DNA of 41,799 nucleotides from an uncultured Eubacteriales bacterium (GCA_902764915.1 CACWXY010000031.1:1-41799); one strand, 5' to 3'; positions 25,871 through 35,283 are shown, counted from the first letter of the stretch. Notes: a model not told the origin generated them from the sequence alone. Translations and numbers: made by a program.

Positions 25871-28800
25871 ATGAAAAAATGGATTCCTGTACTTCTGGCC
25901 TGCATGCTGATCTGGTGCATGGGTGCCATGGCAGATGCGGTACCGGAGGAAAAAATGCGTGAAATTCCCCAGGTGGGGGATGTGGTCTGCGGTTTTACGG
26001 TCAAGGAAATCCGAGACATTCCCATGGTAGGAGCTACCGGCGTGCTGTTCGAGCACGAAAAAACAGGGGCGGATCTTCTGTACATTGCCAATGAGGATAC
26101 GAATCGTGTTTTTGATCTTACGTTTCTGACAAGACCTGTTGACAATACAGGACTTCCCCATGTGTTTGAGCATTCAACATTGGACGGATCAGAAAAGTAT
26201 CCTTCCAAGACATTGTTTTTCTCACTGAGCAATCAGACATACAATACCTATATGAACGCTACGACATACAGCGTTATGACGACCTATCCGGTTGCGTCAC
26301 TCAGCGAAGATCAGCTCCTGTGCTATGCGGACTATTATACAGACAGCTGTCTGCATCCCATGATTCTGGAGGACGAGAGCATTTTCAGGGAAGAAGCCTG
26401 GCGCTACCGTATGGCGTCCATGGATGATCCTCTGACAATAGAGGGTACGGTGTACTCCGAAATGCTGGGCAGTACCACGTTGGAGAGACAGGGATTTTTT
26501 AACAATTACCGTGTTGCCTTTCCGGGCTCTGTGGTGGGGCTGGATCAGGGCGGAGACCCAGACTCTATTCCGGATATGACATGGGATGCGCTGAAAGACT
26601 ATCATGATCGCTTTTATCATCCCTCCAACTGCATGGTTTATCTCTATGGTGCATTTTCAGACTATACAGCATTTCTGAAACTGCTGGATGAGGCATTTGA
26701 AGGGTATGAAGCGAGGGAGTTTGTCTTTGAGGACAACGACTATACTGCGCTTACAGAGCCGGTGACCGCGGAGCTTGCTTTCCCTGTAGAGGCAAACTTC
26801 AATACGGATCATGCGTCCGTTGTATATTATGATATTATACTCCCCGGGCTTCGTGAGAAACCTGAGGATGAGAGAATCCTCGATACATTGACGGATCTTC
26901 TGCTCGCCGATGCCTCACCGCTTTCCCAGGCGCTGCAGAAGGCGCTGCCCACATGCTCCTTTTCCTGCAGTATTGATACCTCAGCACCGGATATCGCGGT
27001 GTTATTTAAAGGGGAGCATATGAATCCAGAGGAAGCAGAGACTTTCCGTGAAATCATAGATGCGGTTCTTCTGGATATTTCTCAGAACGGCTTTAATCAG
27101 GAAATGGTGGATGCGGTTACGACGACCGTCAATCTGAGTCAGAAGCTGATGACAGAAGGAAGCAACGTCGGTGTGAATCTGATTTCTCAGATGGCGTATC
27201 TGTATGCTGCGTCCGGCAGTCCTTTCGACTATTTGGATTATGTGGATGCCCTTTCAGAGATGGATGCATGGAATCAGAAAGGCTTGTACAGGGATGCTGT
27301 CAAGAAGTATCTGGTAGGTGCAGAACGTACCGCATTGGTAACTACCTATCCACAGAGTGGGGCACGTGAGGAAAAGGATGCTGCATTAGCTGTCCGTCTG
27401 GAGGAAGTCAAGGCAGCCATGAGTGACGCGGAAAAGCAGGCTGTGATTGACGCATCGAATGCGCAAACCGCAGAAGAGGATATTTCAGCCATGATTGCCT
27501 CTCTGCAGGCAGTTTCGGTTGAATCTCTGCCGGAAGAAATCAAGGAGTATGCGATTTCCGATACCACAGATGAGCATGGCACGCGGCATATGGAAGCGGT
27601 AGCCGATGTGGACGGAATCGGGAATGTGCTGCTCTTCCTGAATGCGGAGGCATTGCCGCAGGAGATGATTCACTGGTTTAAACTGTACTCACAGCTTGTG
27701 ACAAAGCTTGATACGGACAAGCATACCAGAGAAGAACTGGATGTACTGGTTGGGCGCTATTTGTATGGGCTCGAAATTCGCCCCAGTCTGACAGGGCGGG
27801 AGGATTCTTTCATCCCGTATCTGCGCAGCAGCTGGATTGCGATGGATGAGGATCAGGCTTCAGCTTATGATCTCTTCTATGAACTCCTTTTTGAGACTGA
27901 TTTTTCAAACGCCGAGAAACTGCTGGAACAGGTGAAGGCATTGAAAGCCAGTCTGCGTTCTCAGATCAACAGTGAAGCCTATCAGGTTATTCTGTACCGT
28001 TCGCTGGGTGTTTTCAGTGAAATGTATCGCTACTACAGCTATGCCAATTTCGTGGAATACTATCAGTTCCTGGAGAACGTTGAAGCAGCTCTGGAATCGC
28101 AGCCCGAGGCTGTGACGGAGGCGCTTCAGACTGTGCAGCAGTTCTTCCACAACCGTTTCGGTGCGGTGGCTGCTTTTGCAGGCAATGAAAAGAGTGTATT
28201 GGAAAACCGACTCCTGGCGGAAGGCTTCCTGAGCCGGTTGGATGAGGAAGCAAGAGAGAGGGCAGAATGGAATCTGCCGATCCCTGCCCAAAGGGAAGCA
28301 CTGGTTATTGACAGCAATGTACAGTTCAACAGTATTGTGGCAGACTATGCCACAGTGGGGCTGCCCGGATATGATGGAAGTCTGGATGCCATTTCAACAC
28401 TGGTCAATGATCTGTATCTGCTGCCACTTCTGCGTGATCAGTACGGTGTATACACCCCTCTGTCAGGTGCGATTGAAGAGGGCGGTATATATATGGTGAC
28501 ATACCGTGACCCGAATATTGATGAGACGTTTGAAGTATATGCGTCTTTGGGTGACAGGATCCGGAATGCAGAGGTGAGTCAGGAACAGCTGAACGGATAT
28601 ATTCTCTCGTCCTATGCAGGGTATGCAATGAATTCCGGAGAATTGAACGGTGCACTGGAAATCTTTATCAATCTGATTAATGGCGATCCACTGGATAAGA
28701 ATATCCAGATAATGCGTGAACTGAAAGCGGTTACACCGGACAAGGTGCGGGAGAGTGCAGACATCTATGCACGTATAGCGGAAAAAGGTGTTCGCATGAC

Positions 28801-29290
28801 GGCAGGCGGCATGGGGGCGATTGAAGCCCATGCACAGCTGTATGATGCCATTCTGAATCCCTTTAACAGTCAGGACGCGGCCAGTGTCGAGCTGACCGAT
28901 GTCCCAGAGGATAATGCATATTATGAAGCGGTTCGCTTTGCATTTGAGGAAGGACTGATGGCACCTCTGGCAGAAGATCAGTTTGGGGTCGAAGAGCCGG
29001 CAACCGTAGGGGATCTTGCGGGAGCCCTTTATGTACTGATTGGTGGTGCACCGAATGCATCGGAAGAGGCTGTATCTGTTCTGGGACAGTATGGCATCAT
29101 TCCTGCCGGTTCAGGTGTCGGTGATACGCTGAACAATGCTCTGTGTGATCAGATTTTCATCGGGTTTGGTACGGCGATCGGGCTGGAGCTTTCATCGGAT
29201 GTAACAGAGGAAACAGCCGATATTGTGCTCACCCGTGGAGAACTGGCGCAGGAACTGAAAACATTCTATGATGCTGTATCCGGACAGTAA
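25871..29290 (+). CDS. Secreted M16C (PreP-type) zinc metallopeptidase with C-terminal SLH-like repeats
   Basis: An inverzincin-type protease of 1139 residues. Residues 1-22 form a signal peptide with a likely cut after AMA. The zinc site is HVFEH (His97, Glu100, His101), with Glu197 exactly 96 residues after His101, the spacing seen in PreP/Cym1 proteins rather than in pitrilysin. TYMNATTYSVMTTYPV is another M16C mark. The usual four-domain M16C unit of about 970 residues is followed by a region (about 1005-1135) that reads as SLH-like: DVPEDNAYYEAVRFAFEEGL, a second diverged repeat, and LTRGELAQEL. PreP family members degrade unstructured peptides of about 10-65 residues inside a closed chamber. 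Start ATG 25871; a GTG two codons earlier is better spaced from GAGG and cannot be excluded. Confidence 0.9.
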   Translation: MKKWIPVLLACMLIWCMGAMADAVPEEKMREIPQVGDVVCGFTVKEIRDIPMVGATGVLFEHEKTGADLLYIANEDTNRVFDLTFLTRPVDNTGLPHVFEHSTLDGSEKYPSKTLFFSLSNQTYNTYMNATTYSVMTTYPVASLSEDQLLCYADYYTDSCLHPMILEDESIFREEAWRYRMASMDDPLTIEGTVYSEMLGSTTLERQGFFNNYRVAFPGSVVGLDQGGDPDSIPDMTWDALKDYHDRFYHPSNCMVYLYGAFSDYTAFLKLLDEAFEGYEAREFVFEDNDYTALTEPVTAELAFPVEANFNTDHASVVYYDIILPGLREKPEDERILDTLTDLLLADASPLSQALQKALPTCSFSCSIDTSAPDIAVLFKGEHMNPEEAETFREIIDAVLLDISQNGFNQEMVDAVTTTVNLSQKLMTEGSNVGVNLISQMAYLYAASGSPFDYLDYVDALSEMDAWNQKGLYRDAVKKYLVGAERTALVTTYPQSGAREEKDAALAVRLEEVKAAMSDAEKQAVIDASNAQTAEEDISAMIASLQAVSVESLPEEIKEYAISDTTDEHGTRHMEAVADVDGIGNVLLFLNAEALPQEMIHWFKLYSQLVTKLDTDKHTREELDVLVGRYLYGLEIRPSLTGREDSFIPYLRSSWIAMDEDQASAYDLFYELLFETDFSNAEKLLEQVKALKASLRSQINSEAYQVILYRSLGVFSEMYRYYSYANFVEYYQFLENVEAALESQPEAVTEALQTVQQFFHNRFGAVAAFAGNEKSVLENRLLAEGFLSRLDEEARERAEWNLPIPAQREALVIDSNVQFNSIVADYATVGLPGYDGSLDAISTLVNDLYLLPLLRDQYGVYTPLSGAIEEGGIYMVTYRDPNIDETFEVYASLGDRIRNAEVSQEQLNGYILSSYAGYAMNSGELNGALEIFINLINGDPLDKNIQIMRELKAVTPDKVRESADIYARIAEKGVRMTAGGMGAIEAHAQLYDAILNPFNSQDAASVELTDVPEDNAYYEAVRFAFEEGLMAPLAEDQFGVEEPATVGDLAGALYVLIGGAPNASEEAVSVLGQYGIIPAGSGVGDTLNNALCDQIFIGFGTAIGLELSSDVTEETADIVLTRGELAQELKTFYDAVSGQ

Positions 29291-29305
29291 TAATACCGGA
29301 ATCCT

Positions 29306-29349
29306 AGAAACAAAGGGTGGCAGCCGAAAGGCAGTCACCCTTTGTTTCT
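29306..29349 (+). terminator. Terminator after the M16C peptidase gene
   Basis: A perfect 14-bp stem AGAAACAAAGGGTG/CACCCTTTGTTTCT with an inner GCC-GAAA-GGC stem-loop starts 16 bp past the stop. The right arm itself supplies the T-rich end. It may work on both strands. Confidence 0.8.
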
Positions 29350-29523
29350 ATGGGAAAAGGCATGACGGACAATCTGCTTTCTGCCCGTGTGTATACAGAA
29401 GGAATCCGTTTCTCGTTACAGCCTGCGTCCAATGAGGGCGAAGGTGGATTAGCGTGAAAACCCGGCATAGGATCCCCTTTTTTCAGAGAAGATGGAGTCC
29501 GCTTTGGAATGCCGGAGGCTGGA

Positions 29524-29541
29524 CGTGCATCCGGATGCACG
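29524..29541. repeat. 18-bp perfect palindrome
   Basis: CGTGCATCC joined to GGATGCACG, without a loop, lies in the 240-bp stretch (29350-29588) between the M16C terminator and the araC stop. Nothing else in that stretch is recognisable, and no T run follows the palindrome. Confidence 0.5.
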
Positions 29542-29588
29542 CATCAAAGCTTCGGCAAGCGGGGCGCAGTGGATGATGCAGAAGGTCA

Positions 29589-30395
29589 TCAATGCGCTTG
29601 CTCTGTTCCTGGATTCCGCTTTCCGGGGTTTTCGTTGAAAACGCATCGGTAATCCCGATAGAACGAGGAATAGTGAGTAAATCCTAATGCATCTGCGACA
29701 TCCATGGCAGGCATTCCACTGTTGAGAAGATTGCGTGCCTGAATGCACTTCTGTGTGCGGACGTAGGACATGACAGAGGTGTCAAACTGTTTAGAGAAGG
29801 TTTTGTATATGGAGGACTTGGACATGTGAAGTGCGCTGGTCAGATCGGATATGGAATGGATATCACGCAGGTGTGCATCGATATAGTCCACGATACGAAG
29901 TGCATCCTGATTGGTATAGTCGGCGCACTGACTGAGGGAATGGGAAGATATGAGATAGGCAAGGAGAATGTTCAGCATGCCGATGCATACACTGAGCTGC
30001 ATGTCTTCATGAACGGCATGGAGATGACGGTCCAAAGAGAGAAAAATGGACTCCATGGGCGTGCCGTGAATGGCATACACGGATTCTGCACGGTCAAGCT
30101 GATAGCGCAGGGAGGCGTGAATGGAAAAAGGATTGAATCGCACCACATAGCGTTCATAGGGCAAGGTGGAATGAAAAACGATATTATGGTATTCCCCAGG
30201 CTTGGCGATAAGCAGGGCTCCAGGGAAAAGCTTATATAGAGTATGCTGCAGCATGAAATCAGCATCGCCCTTTAGGAAAAAGAGAAGTTCATAAGTGGTA
30301 TGAAAGTGCTCCTGATAGCGTGCAGCTGAAAGATCCGGAGACTGAGAATAAGCATGCTTGAAGGTGTAGTCATGATGTCGGACGTCAAATTCCAT
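29589..30395 (-). CDS. AraC-family transcriptional regulator
   Basis: A 268-residue regulator. The N-terminal half is a cupin-like sensor (FHTTYELLFFLKGDADF, LFPGALLIAKPGEYH) and the C-terminal hundred residues hold two helix-turn-helix motifs (ISDLTSALHMSKSSIYKTFSKQF; VADALGFTHYSSFYRDYR). It diverges from the sugar transporter gene at 30594, the usual placement for a local activator that senses the transported sugar or a product of it. There are two TGTACA palindromes (30425 and 30454) between the genes, which could be its sites. The ligand cannot be read from sequence. Confidence 0.92.
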   Translation of the reverse strand: MEFDVRHHDYTFKHAYSQSPDLSAARYQEHFHTTYELLFFLKGDADFMLQHTLYKLFPGALLIAKPGEYHNIVFHSTLPYERYVVRFNPFSIHASLRYQLDRAESVYAIHGTPMESIFLSLDRHLHAVHEDMQLSVCIGMLNILLAYLISSHSLSQCADYTNQDALRIVDYIDAHLRDIHSISDLTSALHMSKSSIYKTFSKQFDTSVMSYVRTQKCIQARNLLNSGMPAMDVADALGFTHYSSFYRDYRCVFNENPGKRNPGTEQAH

Positions 30396-30502
30396 AGGAA
30401 CGCATCCTTTCCTTACAAATCATATGTACAGAATGGTAAGATCCTGGAAAAAGTGTACAACAGATAAAGACAAAATGCAAACAGAAGATAGATTTGTTGC
30501 AA

Positions 30503-30531
30503 TTTACATGATTCGGAGCAATATGCATAAT
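30503..30531 (+). promoter_or_regulatory. Promoter of the transporter-glycosidase operon
   Basis: TTTACA (30503-30508) and CATAAT (30526-30531) are spaced by 17 bp, each one mismatch from consensus. The start would fall near 30538, 55 nt before the GPH transporter ATG, with AAGGAGG between. Confidence 0.7.
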
Positions 30532-30593
30532 ATAGGCAGTGGCATCCGGGACAGGCGCCAGTCACGGATCCGTACAACAAGGAGGAAGAGTGT

Positions 30594-32210
30594 ATGTCTC
30601 GTAAACCCCTGGACGATCCCAAGACAGGCATCCATCGGGCGAAATTGTGGGAGATTGCTTTTTATGCGCTCAACAATACTTCCACCAACGCCTATATGGT
30701 TCTTGTCGGTTCCATTTCCTATTTCTTGGTTGGCATTGTCGGAGTAGCGGCTGTGGTGGCAGGCAGTATTGTAACCATCATGCGTATCTGGGACGGTGTG
30801 ACTGATCCGTTTATTGGTATGCTGGTAGACAATACCAACACGAAATTTGGTAAAAACAGACCGTTTATTATCATTGGCAATCTGATTCTCTTTGCAATGA
30901 CATACCTGATGTTCCATATTATCCCTGAAATGGGCGGCGGTAAATTTGTGACATTCATCATCATGTATGCCATTTACATTGTAGGATATACATTCCAGTG
31001 CGTTGTGACCAAGAGCGCGCAGACATGTCTTACCAATGATCCGACTCAGCGCCCGATCTTTACCATGTTTGACGCGACCTATAATGTGCTGCTGATGAGT
31101 GTGTTCTGGCCGGTATATCTGGCAGGTACCCTGCTTCCCAAGTATACGCTGTCATCTGCAACTGCAGCGGATCAGATCGCGCAGCTGGTGGCCAAGAATC
31201 CTTCTCTGGAGCGTGTGCTGGTTACCGCAGAAGACGGTGTACAGACACTGTCCGGCTATTATAATCCGGCCATGTGGCATCATGCGCAGCTTGTGATTGG
31301 CCTTCTGGCAGCCGTATTTGCATGCCTTGCAATTATTGGTCTTTGGCGCAAGGATAATTCCAAGTATTACGGTTTAGGCAAGGCAGTACGCATTGGTTTC
31401 AAGGACTATGCAGACGTTCTGGCGCACAACCGTGGGATTCAGATGCTGGTGCTGGCTGCTTCCTCGGATAAGCTTGCCATGACAGCAACGAGCAATTCCT
31501 CTGTTTCCATGTCGTTGTACGGTATTATTCTTGGATCATTTGCGCTGTTTGGTTCCGTATCTGCCATTACCGGTATTCCGGTTGCCATTTTCGGCATTCT
31601 GGGTGTTGGCTATGTGGCTCGGCGCATGGGGCAGAAAAAGTGCCTGGTTGTCGGCACTTGGGGCTCCATTATTACCGCGGTGCTTCTGACACTGCTGATT
31701 CTTTTTGGACACAATACCGGGATGAAGCTTCCGGCATTTCAGCTGACCAATCTATCCACCTGGGGCGGCCTGTTCACGCCTTCCAACTGGAGCTTCATGG
31801 GTCTTCTCTATATTCTGGTCTATATTTGCATGAAAGGTTTCTCGAACCTGTCCGGGAATATAGTCATTCCTATGACAGCAGACTGCGCGGACTATGAAGT
31901 CTATCGGACGGGCCGCTATGTCCCGGGACTGATGGGTACGCTGTTCAGCTTTGTAGACAAGGTGATTTCTTCTCTGGGGGCTACGATCGTCGCGCTGGTT
32001 TATGCGGCTGTTGGATTCCGTGAATCCCTGCCTACTGCGGAAACACCGTATACAACCGGGATTCTTGTGGCAACGCTTGTGTGCTTTATCGGTATGCCCA
32101 TGATTGGCTGGATTTTGAATGTAGTGGCCATGAAGCATTATCCTCTGACCAAGGAAAAGATGGCGGAGATTCAGGACGAAATTGCCCGGATCAAGGCACA
32201 GAGCAGATAA
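30594..32210 (+). CDS. GPH-family glycoside:cation symporter
   Basis: A 538-residue, about 12-segment membrane transporter of the glycoside-pentoside-hexuronide (MelB-like) family within the MFS. Typical marks are the early WEIAFYALNNTSTNAYMVLVGSISYF, RIWDGVTDPFIGMLVDNTNTKFGKNRPF, and near the end NIVIPMTADCADYEVYRTGRYVPGLMG. It would bring in a glycoside with Na+ or H+. A loop of about 50 residues between the sixth and seventh segments is longer than usual. AAGGAGGAAGAGTGT precedes the ATG. It is followed by the TM2, GH3 and HAD genes on the same strand, which fixes its role as the uptake part of a saccharide-use operon. Confidence 0.92.
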   Translation: MSRKPLDDPKTGIHRAKLWEIAFYALNNTSTNAYMVLVGSISYFLVGIVGVAAVVAGSIVTIMRIWDGVTDPFIGMLVDNTNTKFGKNRPFIIIGNLILFAMTYLMFHIIPEMGGGKFVTFIIMYAIYIVGYTFQCVVTKSAQTCLTNDPTQRPIFTMFDATYNVLLMSVFWPVYLAGTLLPKYTLSSATAADQIAQLVAKNPSLERVLVTAEDGVQTLSGYYNPAMWHHAQLVIGLLAAVFACLAIIGLWRKDNSKYYGLGKAVRIGFKDYADVLAHNRGIQMLVLAASSDKLAMTATSNSSVSMSLYGIILGSFALFGSVSAITGIPVAIFGILGVGYVARRMGQKKCLVVGTWGSIITAVLLTLLILFGHNTGMKLPAFQLTNLSTWGGLFTPSNWSFMGLLYILVYICMKGFSNLSGNIVIPMTADCADYEVYRTGRYVPGLMGTLFSFVDKVISSLGATIVALVYAAVGFRESLPTAETPYTTGILVATLVCFIGMPMIGWILNVVAMKHYPLTKEKMAEIQDEIARIKAQSR

Positions 32211-32275
32211 TCTCGACACTTCTTTCTGCGGAAGGTGTGTTCCTGCGCGGAAAACGAAATCAAAGGAGGCAGCCT

Positions 32276-32671
32276 ATGATGGGCAAGAAAAAAACGGCAC
32301 CGGTTATGGATCCCATGAACGGAGAAAAACTTCAGGCGCAGCAGCTGGCTGAATTGGACTATGCCCATCAGGCTGCCAGTATTGCAGCCGGAGAAGAAGA
32401 AAAAACCTATGGCATTTGGGGAAAAATCTGGCATTTTCTGCGGTATCTGGACGGCCTGCGAGGACAGCATACCTGCCGGAAAAAAACGTATATCATTCTC
32501 CTGTTGCTGACAGGGTGGATGGGCGGCCACCGGTATTATCAGGGACGGTGGAGACTGGGCATTCTGTATACGCTTCTGTGCTGGACAGGAATTCCCATTG
32601 CACTGAGTGTAACAGATTTTATGGAAGTCGTTTCCATTCAAGCGAATGCGGACGGCATGATCAAACTGTAA
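32276..32671 (+). CDS. TM2-domain protein
   Basis: A 131-residue membrane protein. The first 65 residues are polar, with Lys and Glu; then KTYIILLLLTGWMGGHRYYQGRWRLGILYTLLCW (only the core G-W-M-G-G-H-R-Y-Y-Q-G matters) is a classic TM2 motif: two membrane segments joined by a short GxHxFYxG-type turn. Function of TM2 proteins is generally unknown. AAAGGAGG lies six bases before the first of two adjacent ATGs. It lies between the transporter (66 bp upstream) and the GH3 gene (12 bp downstream), and is probably co-transcribed. A longer open frame back to 32081 only shadows the transporter. Confidence 0.85.
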   Translation: MMGKKKTAPVMDPMNGEKLQAQQLAELDYAHQAASIAAGEEEKTYGIWGKIWHFLRYLDGLRGQHTCRKKTYIILLLLTGWMGGHRYYQGRWRLGILYTLLCWTGIPIALSVTDFMEVVSIQANADGMIKL

Positions 32672-32683
32672 GGAGGCGCGCAT

Positions 32684-34405
32684 ATGGTCGACCTGAAAGC
32701 CAAACCGTTTTGTCTGGACGAGGAAGCGATTGCCTGGGTAGAAAAAACCATTTCGGGCATGACACTGGAGGAAAAGATCGGACAGTTGTTCATTGCCATG
32801 AACCATGATCACAGGGAAGCCACCTATCAGAAAATGGTGGAGAAGTTCCACGTGGGAGGCATTCGCTGGCAGGGCGGATCTCTGGAAGAACAGTATGAAC
32901 AGAACCGGTATTATCAGGAGCACAGCAAGATTCCGGTTCTGATTGCAGCCAACCTGGAATCCGGTGGCGAAAAATCCATGAAGGGAGGTACGCTGCTGGC
33001 ACCGGGCCCTGCCATGGGAGCAGCCGGGCCTGAGATTGCGCGCCTGATGGCGGACAAGGCTTCTGAGGAAGCGGTTGCTATTGGAACGAACTGGACGTTT
33101 GCTCCTATCACGGACGTGGTCATGAACTGGCGCAACACGATTGTAAACAACCGCGCATTCGGCAATGATCCGGATTCGATTATTGAGGATTCCATAGCCT
33201 ATATGGAAGGTGCGCATAAGCATGGCATTGCCTGCTGCTGCAAGCATTTCCCTGGAGATGGTGTAGAAGAGCGTGACCAGCATCTGGTTATGGGCTGCAA
33301 TGATCTGAGCGTGGAGGAATGGGAAAATACATTTGGCAAGGTGTATCGTGCCGTGTTTGAAGCCGGTGTGGAATCAGTCATGGTTGGACATATCTGCATG
33401 CCGGCCTGGTCCAAAAAACTGCGTCCGGGCATGACGGATGCGGAAGTGATGCCTGCTACGCTAGCGCCGGAACTCCTGCAGGATCTTCTGCGGGATCATC
33501 TGGGATTCAACGGACTGGTTCTCACGGATGCTTCGCATATGGCAGGGCTTTCCACAGCGGCACCACGGTCCCGTCAGGTGCCCGGTGCTATCGCGGCAGG
33601 CTGTGACATGTTCCTGTTCTTTAATGATCCGGAAGAAGACTTTGGCTATATGCTCAAGGGATATCAGGACGGTATTATCACAGAAGAACGGCTGTCCGAT
33701 GCTCTGCACCGGATTCTTGGTCTTAAGGCCAAACTGGGACTGCATCATCTGGTGTTCCCGGATAAGAAGGGTCTGGACGTGGTGGGCTGTGAAGCACATC
33801 ATGAGGCAGCCTATACCTGTGCGGATGCGTCGGTTACGCTGGTCAAGGATACGCAGCATCTGCTGCCGATCCATCCTGAAGAGAAAAAGCGCGCCATGCT
33901 GTATTATATTGAGTCGGCACCGGTATCCATGACACAGGGTACAGACCCTGCCAAGAAGATTGTGATAGAGGAACTGGAACGCGCTGGCTTTATTGTCGAT
34001 GATCACAAGGATTTTTATGAACTGGAGTGCGAACATCCTTCGCCGGTTAATGCGTTCCGGATTATGGAGACTCCTCCGGTGGAAGAATTCAAGAAGAAGT
34101 ACGATATTGTCTTTGTTTTTGTGCATATGAAAGGCTATGCACAGGAGAACAATGTCCGCGTGAAATGGTCTGCCGCGCATTCCAGCGAACTGCCCTGGTA
34201 TGTGTGCGAAGTACCCACGGTGGGTGTATCCCTGAACTATACAAATCACCTCTATGACCTTCCCATGCTGAAGACATTTGTCAATGCCTATGCACCGACA
34301 CGGGAATACATCCGTGCTGCCGTGGAAAAGCTGACAGGACAGACACCTTTTAAGGGCAAGGCCAATGAGCTTGTTTTCTGTGACCGGTGGGATACCAGGA
34401 GGTAA
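32684..34405 (+). CDS. GH3 glycosidase, NagZ-type (beta-N-acetylhexosaminidase or related)
   Basis: A 573-residue glycoside hydrolase or phosphorylase. It has KHFPGDGVEERDQH at 187-200, matching the KHFPG-x-G-x4-D-x-H loop of the NagZ branch, in which Asp198 and His200 would form the acid/base dyad. The likely nucleophile is Asp282 in LVLTDASHM. The first position after PG is Asp where NagZ has His. After the barrel (to about 360) is a second domain of about 210 residues, as in the two-domain Bacillota forms. It has no signal peptide, so it acts on sugars already imported by the GPH transporter. GlcNAc-containing disaccharides are the best guess for substrate. AAGGAGG precedes the ATG. Confidence 0.9.
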   Translation: MVDLKAKPFCLDEEAIAWVEKTISGMTLEEKIGQLFIAMNHDHREATYQKMVEKFHVGGIRWQGGSLEEQYEQNRYYQEHSKIPVLIAANLESGGEKSMKGGTLLAPGPAMGAAGPEIARLMADKASEEAVAIGTNWTFAPITDVVMNWRNTIVNNRAFGNDPDSIIEDSIAYMEGAHKHGIACCCKHFPGDGVEERDQHLVMGCNDLSVEEWENTFGKVYRAVFEAGVESVMVGHICMPAWSKKLRPGMTDAEVMPATLAPELLQDLLRDHLGFNGLVLTDASHMAGLSTAAPRSRQVPGAIAAGCDMFLFFNDPEEDFGYMLKGYQDGIITEERLSDALHRILGLKAKLGLHHLVFPDKKGLDVVGCEAHHEAAYTCADASVTLVKDTQHLLPIHPEEKKRAMLYYIESAPVSMTQGTDPAKKIVIEELERAGFIVDDHKDFYELECEHPSPVNAFRIMETPPVEEFKKKYDIVFVFVHMKGYAQENNVRVKWSAAHSSELPWYVCEVPTVGVSLNYTNHLYDLPMLKTFVNAYAPTREYIRAAVEKLTGQTPFKGKANELVFCDRWDTRR

Positions 34406-34409
34406 GGAA

Positions 34410-35237
34410 ATGCGCCATTCGCACTATCTTATCGGTGTGGATTCTGACGGCACCGCGTTTGACAGTATGAATCTGAAGCATATTTCTGCTTTCATTCCAG
34501 CCGCTATTGAGGTATGGAATATGAAAGGGGAAATGGCGGAGCGGTTCATTCAGATCGAAAAGGAAGTAAATCTTTTCTCATCACTTCGTGGCATCAATCG
34601 CTTCCCCGGACTGTTGGAAGTTTTTGTGCGTCTGGACAAGCAGTTTCCGCAGGTGCGCGAAATGCTGTCACTGGATGCGTTTCAAGCTTATATTGAAGGC
34701 AATGAAAAGTATGCTCCTGCGACATTGAAAGCATGGAGAGAAAAACATCCGTCTCAGACATTGAAACAGATACAGATGTGGTCTGAGCGAGCGGATCAGC
34801 TGTTTGAAAAAGCCTGTGAAGGTATACAGCCTTTTCCTGGGGTCAGGGAAGCATTGACCAAAGCCTCACAGAAAGCAGCGGTTGCGGTGGTTTCCTCCGC
34901 TGCCAAGGCAGGTCTTCAGAAAGACTGGGAAGCAGCAGGACTGCTGACATCTGTGGAATGGCTGATGAGTCAGGAAGATGGCAGCAAGACGGCACAGCTG
35001 CAAAAAGCAATGATGTATTGCGAAGCACCGGTCCATGCGCTGATGCTGGGTGATACGCAGAGCGACGGGGATGCGGCCTATGCGGCAGGTGCACGGTTTT
35101 ACCCTGTTCTTCCAGGGGAGGAAACAGCATCCTGGCATTACTTTGAAAGCACGGTTCTTCCTGCTTTTCTGGAAGACCGCTATACAGTGGAAGAGGAAGA
35201 GAAACTGACAGATCGGCTGAGAACCATGCTTTCCTGA
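34410..35237 (+). CDS. HAD-superfamily hydrolase
   Basis: A 275-residue haloacid-dehalogenase-type phosphatase. Motif I is DSDGTAFDS (Asp11 nucleophile, Asp13 general acid), motif II Ser in VAVVSSAAK, motif III Lys in DGSKTAQLQKA and motif IV GDTQSDGDAA. A larger than usual helical cap lies between motifs I and II. The start is the ATG at 34410 with GGAGGTAAG upstream, four bases after the GH3 stop; an earlier in-frame start at 34365 lies inside GH3. In this operon it could remove phosphate from a sugar phosphate, but the substrate is not shown. It is the last gene before a strong terminator. Confidence 0.9.
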   Translation: MRHSHYLIGVDSDGTAFDSMNLKHISAFIPAAIEVWNMKGEMAERFIQIEKEVNLFSSLRGINRFPGLLEVFVRLDKQFPQVREMLSLDAFQAYIEGNEKYAPATLKAWREKHPSQTLKQIQMWSERADQLFEKACEGIQPFPGVREALTKASQKAAVAVVSSAAKAGLQKDWEAAGLLTSVEWLMSQEDGSKTAQLQKAMMYCEAPVHALMLGDTQSDGDAAYAAGARFYPVLPGEETASWHYFESTVLPAFLEDRYTVEEEEKLTDRLRTMLS

Positions 35238-35252
35238 AAACAATACGTACAA

Positions 35253-35283
35253 AAAAACCAGGTCTTGTACAGACCTGGTTTTT
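35253..35283. terminator. Bidirectional terminator between HAD gene and response regulator
   Basis: A perfect 13-bp stem AAAAACCAGGTCT/AGACCTGGTTTTT with a 5-nt loop gives T runs on both strands. It lies 15 bp past the HAD stop and 4 bp past the regulator stop on the other strand. Confidence 0.92.

Noticed and set aside
29304-29540. 78-residue minus frame after araC
   Set aside because: It begins within the palindrome and includes the terminator; no ribosome site.
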